Shown piece by piece: positions 12,349-23,345 of a DNA stretch of 64,000 bases. The position numbers and the translations under genes were made by a program. The DNA is from Metridium senile (Eukaryota > Cnidaria > Anthozoa > Actiniaria > Metridiidae), in assembly GCA_949775045.1 (NCBI GenBank), contig OX459104.1, positions 17,738,431 through 17,802,430 of the forward strand. The letters are read 5' to 3'. The stretch's first letter is position 1. Every line of letters starts with the position of its first letter. The notes beneath the pieces were generated by a model, which was given only the letters and a program-made list of their open reading frames with translations, did not search any database and had not been told where the DNA came from.

Positions 12349-12641
12349 ACACCTATTTCAAAATTTTTTGTCGCAGCCGAAGCTACAGTCCACTCTAAAG
12401 CCTGCAAAGTATGTCGGTTACATGGACTTAATTTCTGATTTATTGCACGTTTTTTTAAAGAAATATTTGTATTTACATCTACCACAACAACAACTTGTTA
12501 TGGTCATATAACACAAACACGTACAACCAAAATATGCTATGAATAAATCGATAGCAAGAGAAGAAATACCGACATCCTTTGCAGGTTTCAGAGTGTGGAC
12601 TGTAGCTTTGTTTGCGACAACGATTATTGAAATAGGTGTAG
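12349..12641. mobile_element. Foldback MITE with arms of about 75 bp
   Basis: The left arm begins acacctatttcaaaa and runs through a gtcgcag and a gcaaagtatgtcggt segment. The right arm is its diverged reverse complement and ends gaaataggtgt. The loop carries no gene. Related arms occur at about 5540-5825 and 56615-56960, with a fragment near 41935. Confidence 0.75.
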
Positions 12642-12708
12642 ATCGCCCGTTATGGACCCATGTTCACTTACCAGCATGCACCGCGTGAAAGAATGATTTT
12701 CGTGGACC

Positions 12709-12957
12709 ATGTATCTTTTACGATGTGAGTGGGTATTTACGCTCTTACTAAATCGTTTAGCGTTTTGTTCTATTTGTTTTCTCGTAATACGACTGACTGC
12801 GAATCAATTATACCACCCAAATCAAATCATTTTGATATCTTTTACGATGTGAGTGGGTATTTACGCTCTTACTAAATCATTTAGCGTTTTTTTTAATTTG
12901 TTTTCTCGTAATACGACTGACTGCGAATGAATTATAACACTCAAATCAAAATGAGCA
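12709..12957. repeat. Two-copy tandem duplication, unit about 125 bp
   Basis: The segment starting tatcttttacgatgtgagtg appears twice back to back with few differences. No coding signature. Confidence 0.8.
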
Positions 12958-13317
12958 ACGCAAAGCATGCCGGTAGGTGACCATGGGTCTTTAATGCGCA
13001 TGTCAATTGTCTGATGAAGACCATTCATACAGTTCAATATTTCAGTATTTTAAATCGGAAGCATTCTATTTAAAAATAGCTTTAGACATAGAGACTTGTG
13101 TCGACCTCCAGGACATACAAATTAGTCTAAGTGTAATGTTCTTGAGACCGTCGACCCATACTAAAAAATATTTCATTGCAAAATGTTTCGCCTTGTTCGT
13201 GTCTCCCGCTACAACTTTTAATAGCTACATGCTTATTACGAGTAAAAAGTATTCGTTTCTCTCACGAAAGTCGATCACATTCGTCAACATGATCGTAACT
13301 ATACTTAGGATTGTTTT

Positions 13318-13606
13318 CATCATCAGAATCATAATTACTGCCAATGCCATCATCATCATTTTAATAATCATCATCAACACCATAATAATTATCGTCATTA
13401 TCATCATGATCATCATGATCATCATGATCATCATCCTCATCATCATCATATTCATCACTGAGTATCATCATAATTGCCGTCATTACCATCACTACATCAT
13501 GATCATCATCATGATCATCATCATCATCATCATTGTCATCGTCATCATCATCATCATATTCATATTCATCACTGGGTATCATCATAATTGCCGTCATCAC
13601 CACCAC

Positions 13607-13690
<84 letters not shown>

Positions 13691-13759
13691 TGTCATCGTC
13701 ATCATCATCATCATATTCATCAATGGGTATCATCATAATTGCCGTCATTATACCACCAC

Positions 13760-13817
<58 letters not shown>

Positions 13818-13945
13818 GTCATCGTCATCATCATCATCATATTCATCAATGGGTATCATCATAATTGCCGTCATTATACCACCACCATCATCATCATCAT
13901 CATCATAATATTCACCATCATCATCATCATCATCACCATCATCGT
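13318..13945. repeat. (TCA)n microsatellite with higher-order duplication
   Basis: Long TCA runs separated by a repeated phrase gggtatcatcataattgccg. Each block repeats the phrase plus a TCA run, so the array grew partly by duplication of larger blocks. The His-, Ser-, Ile- and Asp-rich frames across it are artefacts. Confidence 0.95.
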
Positions 13946-14081
13946 TATAAGAATAATTATTGTTACTATCTTTATTACAAACGTTATATTGCTGCAGACG
14001 TGAAGCACTTGCAATAACGACAATTACAATGATAAGTACGTAGAATGTAATTCGTTTGTCTCACGAATGTTGAGGGCTTAG

Positions 14082-14124
14082 ATCGCGACGTTTCGACTGC
14101 TACTACTAGTCTTCATCAGGCGAT
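14082..14124 (-). ncRNA. Hammerhead ribozyme-like motif with intact core
   Basis: Read 14124 to 14082: stem I strand ATCGC, core CTGATGA, one extra A, hairpin stem GACT/AGTC, GAAAC, cleavage triplet GTC (14089-14087), and stem I strand GCGAT. Five stem I pairs are perfect and every classical core base is present. Helix III would be only AC/GT, so a monomer should be weak. Hammerheads with very short helix III are known from Penelope-like elements and metazoan retrozymes and act as dimers. The extra A before stem II departs from the textbook consensus. Self-cleavage is inference. Confidence 0.55.
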
Positions 14125-14414
14125 GAGTAGACTTAATGATGTTAGATCAAGGATTCCTAGCATGTTTGTTTGTCAAACACAGTTTATTAATTTCAATTCT
14201 CTGTGGTATTCTTTCTATTTTAATATAGAGTGAGGCCAATAGCTTGTCATTTTTAAGCCCATTGTAAACATTTATATTGCTATTTTTGCTTTTTGTAATC
14301 TTACAGTCAACAGAACTAGAGCCATGATTATGGCTTAAAGAAGCGAAAAACCGCAGCTCGGAAAATATATGTTTATGTTTATGTGTATGTTTGTACTTAA
14401 AAGTGAGTGAGAAT

Positions 14415-14885
14415 CAATTACGAAAGTGGAATAGGGCGCAAAAAAATAGAATCAAAGTGTTACTGTGGAATAGAGCACAAACACTATATACATGAAACAG
14501 GATGAAATTGTTACTGTGGAATAGAGCACAAACACTATATCCATGAAATAGAATCAAATTGCTACTGTGGAATAGAGCACAAATACTATATCCATGAAAT
14601 AGAATCAAATTGCTACTGTGAAATAGAGCGCAAAACTATGTCAATAAAATAGAATCAAATTGCTGTGGAATAGAGCGAAAGCATTTTATCCATGAAATAG
14701 AATCACATTGCTACTGTGGAATAGAGCACAAACACTATATCCATGAAATAGAATCAAATTGCTGTGGAATAGAGCACAAACACTATATCCATGAAATAGA
14801 ATTAAATTGCTACTGTGAAATAGAGCGCAAAAACTATGTCAATAAAATAGAATAAAATTGCTACTGTGGAATAGAGTACAAACAC
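14415..14885. repeat. 51-bp minisatellite
   Basis: About nine units built on gtggaatagagcacaaacac followed by a tatccatgaaatagaatc segment. Some units lack the ctact phrase or carry gcgcaaa variants. The short open frame across it is a repeat artefact. Confidence 0.9.
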
Positions 14886-15000
14886 TTTTAGTGTATATTG
14901 TATAGGTCAGCATAGCTATTTATGTAAACAAGATCAACAAACAACGCTGCTTACCTTACCGACACATCAAGCCATAACTATAGAACCAACATCAATACAG

Positions 15001-15530
15001 GCATACACCTATTTGAAAAAGGTTGTCCAAGGCGATAGGTCATTCCAAGACAGAAAGGAATTATAGGCATACACCTATTTCAAAAAGGTTGTCCAAGGCG
15101 ATAGGTCATTCCAAGACTGAAAGGAATTATAGGCATACACCTATTTCAAAAAGGTTGTCCAAGGCGATAGGTCATTCCAAGACTGAAAGGAATTATAGGC
15201 ATACACCTATTTCAAAAAGGTTGTCCAAGGTGATAGGTCATTACAAGAAAGAAAGGAATCATAGGCATACACCTATTTCAAAAAGGTTGTCCAATGCGAT
15301 AGGTCATTCCAAGACTGAAAGGAATTATAGGCATACACCTATTTCAAAAAGGTTGTCCAAGGTGATAGGTCATTACAAGAAAGAAAGGAATCATAGGCAT
15401 ACACCTATTTCAAAAAGGTTGTCCAAGGCGATAGGTCATTCCAAGACGGAAAGGAATTATAGACATACACCTATTTCAAAAAGGTTGTCCAAGGCGATAG
15501 GTCATTCCAAGACAGAAAGGAATTATTAAT
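15001..15530. repeat. 66-bp minisatellite, eight units
   Basis: Units run gcatacacctatttcaaaaa, ggttgtccaaggcgataggt, cattccaagactgaaaggaa, ttatag. Because 66 is a multiple of three the array stays open as a 22-residue repeat frame (15023-15529), but without a splice or start context it is best read as non-coding. The cacctatttcaaaa phrase also opens the foldback elements at 12349 and 11740. Confidence 0.9.
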
Positions 15531-15889
15531 AAAATATGTTTCGAGTGTATGCATCCCAATATTTCTAAACAGTTTTAATAAAACATAGATTATTACAAAA
15601 TGGAAAGGAATTACAGACATACACCTAATTCAACTGCCCCAAACCCTAAAAATTATCCTTGATCATACACCGCTTTCCGCTACCACAGGAAACCCAAACT
15701 GAAATACGTAAGTTTAAAAAATATCTTTACTGTATCTCAAGAAAAAAAAGGGGAACAAAATATACATAAATAAAATAAAACTGAACAGAAAAAGAAAAAA
15801 AAAACAGAAGAACATCCAGCAGCAAAACGGCACCCCCGGAAATAACAATAAAAATAAATGAAAAAGGCAATGAAAATTTAGGATAAAAA

Positions 15890-16180
15890 ATGGGACGATT
15901 CCTCTGAGACATTCTATGAAGCGGAAGCATGGAATCGATTTAACGTGTAGGATGAAGATTTCGGCCTCATCTGCGCTATCCCGACAGAAAACCTAACGTC
16001 GCGCTAGTCAAAAGACCAGGGAGGGGGGGAGAGAACCATCCCCTAGACTATAAACGGTTTACCCCTTTGCGCTAACTAAGCAACGATCAATTTATCCCTG
16101 GGATACCAAGTGTTAGGGGCGATCGGCGAAGGTTTTATAAACGACTCCTTAAAGGTACTCACAGATAAAAATAACTGCTA
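15890..16180 (-). repeat. Dispersed repeat, inverted partner at 39290-39500
   Basis: About 200 bp here matches the reverse complement of 39290-39500 closely, including the phrases gacgttaggttttctgtcgg and tagcgcaaagggg. The two copies lie in opposite orientation about 23 kb apart, on either side of the three receptor genes. The class of element is unknown. Confidence 0.75.
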
Positions 16181-17092
16181 AAGCCTTGTTGATTTTAACC
16201 CCTAAAAGGTACGGCTGTGCGATGTTCTCCCCAATTTATATAATCAAGAAACTTCTAGTCTTTCATCCACAGTTTTATTGCTATGCTTAAAGAGTTATTC
16301 TTATTCTCGTGGAGTGAATTATTCAGTTGTACCATAGTTAACAGAGGGGACTGGTTACGAAACCCGGCAAACTTCAAAGGGGCAACTCTTTCTTATGGTT
16401 TATGCTTGATCACGTGACTCTGAAAATGCACATCAAGTTCCAAAATGGCGAATAGTTACAGTAACTGTGTTTGTGTTTTGTATTGCATCAGCAAAAATCG
16501 GTTGTTTCTGGATAAAATATTATTTGAGTTCCATTGAAAGACATATACATATTGTTGATATGCCTGATAGAAATTAAGCCGTTTTTTGTTCCCGAACTCT
16601 ATTAACTATGGTTAACACGACAGTTTTTTTAATTAGTCTGACTAGTTTAACGTAAGTTTATTTTAGACAGCCTCCACCCCTCTACTTAGGAATAACAAAG
16701 ATAAATTAAATTTATAATAAAATACAGATATATGTAAATAACAATTAAGTTTGTCACTTTATTTTTTGCTCTATATGTAAATATTATATTTGTATTGTTA
16801 TTTATATGTAAGTATTGTTATAATGTGTGGGTGAAATAAAGATTGACTTGACTTGATCCGCTCTTGAAATTTTTATCACATATTGTTGTGGATCTTTTAT
16901 CATTATTAAAACATTTATAATTACGATAAAAAGTAATGCGAGAAGCTAAAGGCTTGTTAATTGTTTTAAATATTTTGTATACTGTATATAAGGGTCCTGA
17001 AGGGGTAAAATGGGAGCTGGAATTGGCCTTATTATTGACTGGTAAAATGGGATTGGAGGCAATGGGATAATAGGACCCTCTATATAAACACA
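16181..17092. other. Region downstream of GPCR 1
   Basis: No coding signature. A minus-strand AATAAA (plus-strand TTTATT near 16758) about 335 bases past the receptor stop is a possible polyadenylation signal, but this is weak evidence in AT-rich DNA. Confidence 0.35.
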
Positions 17093-19408
17093 TCAACATA
17101 CGACTTTTTTGTAAAGATCTCTCGCAGCTTGTCTAAAATCCTTACGATATAATGAATAGACAACAGGGTTAGTCAATGACTGAAAAAACAGAAACAATAC
17201 AGAGATCTTCTCTAGAATGTAAACATCAAAAGGAGCAAAGAGCTGGAAAATGTTTAACAGACATCGAGGAATCCAGCATACCATGAATATAACCACGATG
17301 ATCAAGCAAGAGCGAGTGCCATTTCGCTCTCGAAAATCACGAGATATCTTTCTCAGTCTCTTCGTAAACGTGGACGCCTTTGTTGTCCCTTTATTGTCAC
17401 TTTTGATGGTCGAGTCTGTAGAATGTAGCTTTGTAGTTGCAATTGTAAAACCATTGTTTGTGGTCGCTCGTGTTTGGGATAGATCAAGACCGTATTTTCG
17501 TTTTCGTTTAGTTATCTTGAATTGAAGAGTTTTTGCTGCTACTTTCCTTTTTCCAATTTTCTTCACTTCTAATTGTCTATTGTCTTTATAATCAGATGAC
17601 GTACCATTAGTCGCATCATTGGAATGCTGGCTTTGGATATAATCTACGTCACAGCGAACGTCATCTTCTACGTCATTGTATACGTTTTTGTCTATGTCAC
17701 AGCGCATGTCACTGGTTAATTCGTGACTGCGTACGTCATTGTCTACGTCATAACGTACGTCATTGGCTACGTCATTGCATACGTTTTTGTCTACATCACA
17801 ACGCATGTCACTGGTTAATTCGTGACTGCGTTCGTCATTATCTACGTCATAACATACGTCATTAGCTACGTCATTACGTCCGTTATTGTCTACGTTGGCA
17901 CTGCGTACATCATTGTCTACGTCACAACATAAGTCACAGCTTATGTCATTTTCTACGTCACAGCGTACGTCATTTGCTACGTTACAGCGTACGTCATTTT
18001 CTACGTTACAGCGTACGTCATTTTCTGCGTAACAGCGTACGTCATTTTCTGCGTAACAGCGTATTTCATTGTCTACGTCACAGCGTACGTCATTGGGAAC
18101 GTTACAGCGTTTGTCATTGGCTAAGCTGGCGCTGCGTACTTCATCGTTTACGTCATAGTGTACCTCATTGTCATTGCTATCGTAGTCAATCATGTCATTT
18201 CTTTCTCCAACGTTCATGTCACTCATTCCAATATTGCTTACGACACGATCACTTAAGCCATTATTACCATTGTTGTCATTGAAATCTACATCAATTTGGT
18301 GACTGAGATTTTCTAACTTGTTGGACTTCTGATATAACTGATGCACTGTTAAACTTTGGTTTTCGTGGAGATTTGAATCATCTTGAATGGTGAAATCTTT
18401 ATTTGACGTCTGATTAGTTTGAGGCCATTGATCGTCCTGGAAACCTGCGTTGTCATGGTAACCAGAATTATCTTGTAATCTTGTGATCTTGTTTCGGAAA
18501 GAAGTTTCGTCTTGACAATCAGGTTTGTCATGTAAACGCGTGTTGGCATGGAAACGCGAGTGTTGTTGTTGTTGTAAGATGGAGTCGTTATCTAAAGAAC
18601 TGCAGCCTTGGAAACCAGGGTTGTTATGCGAAGAAGAATTACTATGGCAACGATAATTGTTATGATAACCTGACCTTTCTTGAAAAATAGAATTGTTTTT
18701 GTTTGGGTTGTCTTGGTTATGTGACTCGACTTTGAAAGTTTGGTTGCCTTGGATACTTATTTTTGCGACTTGTCCTCGTATTGCCTTCATGATCATAGAG
18801 TTCACTAGCGCTATGACAAACATTGGTAATATGATACAAGCAAACACAATTACATTGTCATAAATATAAATACGAGTTTTGTTGTTTAGAATCTCAGGAT
18901 CAATGGCTGTTAGTATCTGTTTCATGGTCGCTAACGGCCATGGCAGTAACCATGTCAACATCAAAACTATAATGACAGTTGCCTTGGTGACCTTCAATCT
19001 GTAATGAAAGGGCTGCAAGACTGCAACGTAACGATCGTAGGTAATTGCCAAAATGCTAAAGATACTTGCTAGTAGTATATAGTCTTTAATAGCATCTAGC
19101 ACACTGCAGAGTTTGTCCTTAGATGTGAGTTTAATAGTAGGGCATGTCGTGCAAAAGATAGTGTAACCAGGAAAAACTGTCATTGACACAAGTAGGTCTG
19201 CGATCGTTAAGTTGATCAGGAATACGTTCATGTAAGTTTTTCTTAGCTGTCGTTTAGATAGGAAGATGATGCATGTAAGGAGATTCCCAACGAAAATGAT
19301 GAAGGCTTGTAAAGTGTAGATGATTAGGAATGTTGAGTCTATGGTAGAATTACATCCGGTATCGTTACGGTTCTTTGCTAGTCCTTCGCTCATGAAAGTG
19401 GAATTCAT
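17093..19408 (-). CDS. Class A GPCR 1 with giant repeat-containing third intracellular loop
   Basis: Single-exon receptor of 771 aa. The start is the first in-frame ATG (19408), just before an N-terminus with NST glycosylation sites. TM1 has GN at 41-42, TM2 has LTIAD with Asp71, TM3 has Cys101 and DRY at 125-127, TM6 has CWIP at 711-714, and TM7 has NPVVY at 747-751. The residue at the aminergic ligand position 3.32 is Lys108, followed by Asp109; no Cys is seen in the second extracellular loop. Loop 3 spans about 213-694. Its later half repeats an 8-residue Asn-Asp-Val-Arg-Cys-Asp-Val-Glu/Asp unit (24-bp DNA unit). The same frame stays open upstream through 108-bp repeats but has no ATG there. 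The protein should be a plasma-membrane receptor; ligand and G protein are unknown. Paralogue of the receptors at 27383-30777 and 34968-35923. Confidence 0.85.
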   Translation of the reverse strand: MNSTFMSEGLAKNRNDTGCNSTIDSTFLIIYTLQAFIIFVGNLLTCIIFLSKRQLRKTYMNVFLINLTIADLLVSMTVFPGYTIFCTTCPTIKLTSKDKLCSVLDAIKDYILLASIFSILAITYDRYVAVLQPFHYRLKVTKATVIIVLMLTWLLPWPLATMKQILTAIDPEILNNKTRIYIYDNVIVFACIILPMFVIALVNSMIMKAIRGQVAKISIQGNQTFKVESHNQDNPNKNNSIFQERSGYHNNYRCHSNSSSHNNPGFQGCSSLDNDSILQQQQHSRFHANTRLHDKPDCQDETSFRNKITRLQDNSGYHDNAGFQDDQWPQTNQTSNKDFTIQDDSNLHENQSLTVHQLYQKSNKLENLSHQIDVDFNDNNGNNGLSDRVVSNIGMSDMNVGERNDMIDYDSNDNEVHYDVNDEVRSASLANDKRCNVPNDVRCDVDNEIRCYAENDVRCYAENDVRCNVENDVRCNVANDVRCDVENDISCDLCCDVDNDVRSANVDNNGRNDVANDVCYDVDNDERSHELTSDMRCDVDKNVCNDVANDVRYDVDNDVRSHELTSDMRCDIDKNVYNDVEDDVRCDVDYIQSQHSNDATNGTSSDYKDNRQLEVKKIGKRKVAAKTLQFKITKRKRKYGLDLSQTRATTNNGFTIATTKLHSTDSTIKSDNKGTTKASTFTKRLRKISRDFRERNGTRSCLIIVVIFMVCWIPRCLLNIFQLFAPFDVYILEKISVLFLFFQSLTNPVVYSLYRKDFRQAARDLYKKVVC
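17640..18180. repeat. 24-bp coding minisatellite in GPCR 1 loop 3
   Basis: About 20 diverged units of the type tacgtcattgtctacgtcac plus agcg. Both strands stay open through the array. Almost every unit carries one or two TACGTCA half-sites resembling a cAMP response element, which may be coincidental to the codons for Asn-Asp-Val. Confidence 0.85.
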
Positions 19409-19439
19409 GTTGCTGAAAACTGAAGTTTGTTCTTTCAAT

Positions 19440-19890
19440 AGATTAAAAGATTGTGTGTCCAATTCCAGTTCGACGTCTCGAAACCAAATTCTCTTATACA
19501 AAACCAAAGTCTTTGCGAGTTGCGCAACCTTTTTGAATCTAATCTTTCTGAATCTCTTTTCAATAAACCAATTCCAGTTCGTCTCGAAACCAAATTCTCT
19601 CTTATTCAAAACCAATGTCTTTGCGAGTTGCGCAACCTTTTTGAATCTAATCTTTCTGAATCTCTTTTCAATAAACCAATTCCAGTTCGTCTCGAAACCA
19701 AATTCTATCTTATTCAAAACCAATGTCTTTGCGAGTTGCACAACCTTTTTGAATCTAATCTTTCTGAATCTCTTTTCAATAAACCAATTCCAGTTTGTCT
19801 CGAAACCAAACTCTCTTATTCAAAACCAAAGTCTTTGTGAGTTGCACAACCTTTTTGAATTTAATCTTTTTAAATCTTTTTTTTAATAAA
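19440..19890. repeat. 108-bp tandem array directly upstream of GPCR 1
   Basis: About four units at exact 108-bp spacing (for example attccagtt at 19571, 19679 and 19787). The length equals 36 codons, so the receptor frame runs open backwards through it. With no ATG in frame it is taken as promoter or 5' UTR DNA, not an N-terminal extension. Confidence 0.85.
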
Positions 19891-19899
19891 CTTGACCTG

Positions 19900-20520
19900 T
19901 TTTGATTGGTGGATAATTATCGACGACCAATCTTAAGATCACCCTTTGAAGGCGGAAATCCTCATTTTTGTTCCAATTTTTTTTTACACTTAATACCATT
20001 AGGCAATAACGAAGCCTTGGTAAAATTGATTAATTTGAGAGAAGCAGGTGATCCTGTATATTAATTGGATCAAATCTCATCAAAATTAGTCAAATTCTGT
20101 CAATTTGCTGTTCTGGGCCAAGTAATGAGCCTTGAGGGACACTTCGGCCACTTCAGATGGATATTGACAAAATGATAGAATCATGTAGTACAGGTGATTG
20201 TTCAAGTTAGGCGGATTAAAGTTCCTATATTTAAGAACATTCGGTAGAAAACTATCATTTGCTTTACTGGATCAAATGATCAAGTTAGTAAGAGGATTAA
20301 GTTTCAAACCTTAAAGAACTCGGTCGAACATTTTCATTTGCTTTTCTGGATCAAGTTTAGACGATTCATTCCTTCTACAGGAGCAGGTGTTAGCTTTGAA
20401 ATTCAAAATTTGCAATAACTTCGCCAAATTCTGTTAAAATGGAAACGTTTTAGCTCTTAATCAAACACTAAAGCCGGAGGGTTGATTAAACCATTTTAGA
20501 TAGATTGACTGATTGATAAC
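19900..20520. other. Upstream region of GPCR 1, no gene
   Basis: Degenerate echoes of the following array are visible (phrases such as tttgcttttctggatcaa), but no coding or RNA signature. Confidence 0.4.
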
Positions 20521-20524
20521 TTTG

Positions 20525-21200
20525 CACCTGTATGGTCGAGACGATCATTAAAACTTTTGATGATCTTCAGGTAGCAACAATTCAAGTTTTAAGCATAAAC
20601 TGTTATAAAAGAGTCAGCTGTCGAACCGATATTGGACGATTTTACTGAATTGTCAAGACGATGATTTGAACTTTAGTTGATCTTGTGATAGCAATAATTC
20701 AAGTTTTAATCATAAACTGTTACAAAAGTCTAAGCTTTAGACTGTTATTCTGTTGAGCTTTGACGATATTGGACGATTTTACTGTTTGGTCAAGATGATG
20801 ATTAACACTTTCGATGATCTTCAGGGAGCAACAATTCAAGTTTTAATCATAAACTGTTAAGTCTAAGCTTTGAACTATTATTCTGTCGAACTTTGTCGAT
20901 ATTGGACGATTTTACTGTTTGGTCAAGATGATGATTAACACTTTCGATGATCTTCAGGGAGCACCGAATTCAAGCTTTAATCATAAACTGTTAAGTCTAA
21001 GCTTTGAACTATTATTCTGTCGAACTTTGTCGATATTGGACAATTTTACTGTATGGTCGAGGCGATGATTAATACTTTAGTTGATATTCAGATAGCAAAA
21101 ATTCAAGTTTAAATCATAAACTGTTACCAAAGTCTCAGCCGGCTTTGAACTTATATTCTGTCGAACCGGGTCGATATTGGACGATTTTACTGTATTTTTG
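20525..21200. repeat. Degenerate tandem array, unit about 133-141 bp
   Basis: About five units marked by tcgatattggacgattttac and aattcaagttttaatcataa, with ggacgatttt (one ggacaatttt) at 20771, 20904, 21038 and 21179. Non-coding. Confidence 0.85.
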
Positions 21201-21249
21201 ATATGTTTAATTTGATGATAGCGCCTTTGCTGTTAGTTGTTTCTTTTAA

Positions 21250-21935
21250 TTGTTTCTTTTGATTGTTGTTTTTGCTATTACTGCTGCAGCTGTTGTTCTT
21301 GTTTTTTGGTGCGGTTGTTTTATTTTTCCTGTTTCTCCCGATCCTGTTGTCGTTGATAATGTTGCTGCTGTTGTTGTTGTTGTTGCTGTTACTTTTGTTT
21401 GTGTTGTTCTTGTGTTTGGATGCACCTGCTAATGTTTTTCTTGTTACTTCGGTTGTTGCTCCCGATCGTGTCGTTAATGATTTGCTTTAGTTGTTGCTCC
21501 GACTGTATAGATGTTGTTGCTGCTATTACTGTTGCTACTGTTGTTTTTGTTATATTTTGAGCGGTTCGTTGGGATATTTTTCCTGTTGCTTCGGTTGTTG
21601 CTCCCGATCCTGTCGTTAATGATTTGCTTTAGTTGTTGCTCCGACTGTATAGATGTTGTTGCTGCTATTGCTGTTGCTGTTGCTACTGTTGTTTTTGTTA
21701 TATTTTGAGCGGTTCGTTGGGATATTTTTCCTGTTGCTTCGGATGCTGCTCCCGAACCTGTTGTTGATGATCTTCTGTTGTTGTCAGCTCCGACTGTGTA
21801 GTTGTTGTTGCTGCTGTAACTGTTGCTGCTGTTCTTCTTGTGTTTTTATGCGGTTGCTATATATATATATATTTTCTCTGTTGCTTCCGTTGTTACTCCG
21901 GATCTTGTCGTTGTTAATAATATTGATGTTGCTAT
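21250..21935. repeat. (TTG)n/(CTG)n-rich array with about 150-bp superunits
   Basis: Leu- and Val-rich frames come from TTG/CTG/GTT runs. A larger unit containing gagcggttcgttgggatatt is repeated at about 21559 and 21708, so this is a compound satellite rather than a gene. Confidence 0.8.
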
Positions 21936-23030
21936 TGTTTCCAATCAAATACCTTGATTTAGTCCTTTTATATCAAAGTTTAAACCTCATTTCTCCCATT
22001 AAGGATCGATAAGTTATATTATCCCAGAAATAAAGCAATGAAAACCTTTGACTGTCCAGTTGCTTCAATTCCAAAAAAATGTTAGGGGATAGTTTTGAAA
22101 ACGCTATATCTCCTAATATAACTCACTTTATGGCTCAGTAAAATACCATTGGAAATCTTTGATTTCTTTTTCTTTAGGACGTCAAGTAATTCTATATCAA
22201 TCTTGACTTGTTATTAGGCTCAATAAAATAGAACTTTGAACTTTTGATCAGTTCAATTCGGATCTCTCGTGTTAATTTGTCACAATCTTTTTTTTTTGTT
22301 CGTTTCTTAGAATTAATTGTTCTGTGTTTTAACCCAAGTGCCACAAACTTCGGGAATTTCTTCCTCAAAACCGTAAGATTAGTCTCTAAAATTCCACTCT
22401 TTCTCAAGGCAGTTTAATATGCCACAGAAAAAGATAAATCAAATTTTGAATGACCAGTTTGTCATGTTGATTTAAGTGCCACAAGCTTGTTCGGTCTCTT
22501 ATCAAATAAACTGGAAGGTCAACATTATTTGTCCAAAAGTTTTATATTAGATTTTCCCTATGCTCTTTACGCCAGAGAAATTTCCATTCCTTTGGTAGTC
22601 CTTTTAGAAACTTTAAAGTTAATCCGTTCAAGTATACTGAACACTCTTCTTTTACCAATGTCTTTTGATGCCCAATAGGACAGTATAATTAAACGTTTGC
22701 TGTCTTCGAAAACTGTCAGAGCCAGAGGCTTCGTTAACGTTATTCTCCTCCTCCAAACTAAATCTTCAAAAAAGAAGCTTTATATTCTTGAATGCAGTCC
22801 GCTCACATTAATCCGCTCAAGTTTGCTGAACACTCTTCTTTACCAAGGTCTTTTGATTCCTAATAGGACAGTAATTAAACGTTTGCTGTCTTTGAAAACT
22901 GTCAGATCCACATGCTTGTTATTCGCCTCCTTCAAACTGAATCTTCAAAAAATGAAGCTCTATTCCTCAAGGTTGCTGTATGCCTCATCAAAACAACAAT
23001 TTATATTTTTGTCGTTTTGTCTGTTTTGAT
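21936..23030. repeat. Diverged tandem duplications of unknown class
   Basis: Segments with aaacgtttgctgtctt, gaaaactgtcaga and aatccg(t/c)tcaag phrases occur at least twice between 22610 and 22980. No domain is seen in any frame. Confidence 0.5.
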
Positions 23031-23226
23031 AAAATTCAATTGCCGCAAAGAGAGGCTATGTTATTTATTCTTCTCTGCATAAGTCAACTTCGAGTCATTT
23101 ATTGGACAAATAGATAGCAAACTACACTGTTTGCACCTGGCGGAAGATTTAATGTCGATAACATGTAAATTTATCAATGTTTTTTTTTATTAAAACAGCG
23201 ATAACGACGGTACGTCGTTAATAACC

Positions 23227-23300
23227 AGGACAAAATGTAACAACAACAACAACAAAAATAGCAATAATAATAACAAGAATAATAATAATACAAGAATAAT

Positions 23301-23335
<35 letters not shown>

Positions 23336-23345
23336 AAGTAACAAA
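23227..23345. repeat. (AAC)n/(AAT)n microsatellite
   Basis: Runs of aac and aat triplets; the Cys-rich minus-strand frame is an artefact. Confidence 0.9.

Noticed and set aside
12905..12925. Sequence taatacgactgactg resembling the T7 promoter
   Set aside because: It mismatches the consensus after TAATACGACT, occurs twice in a genomic duplication, and has no phage context.
13007..14003. Poly-His, poly-Ile, poly-Ser and poly-Asp frames
   Set aside because: TCA microsatellite read in six frames.
15023..15529. 168-residue frame of 22-residue repeats
   Set aside because: The 66-bp unit is a multiple of three, so any stop-free frame stays open. No splice context, signal peptide or domain.
15940..16140. 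Possible organellar rRNA-like fragment
   Set aside because: The GC-rich look is from a dispersed repeat with an inverted partner at 39290-39500; no rRNA core segment could be matched.
19409..19741. 111-residue N-terminal extension of GPCR 1
   Set aside because: The open frame starts at GTG and has no ATG before 19408; it is the in-frame 108-bp tandem array.
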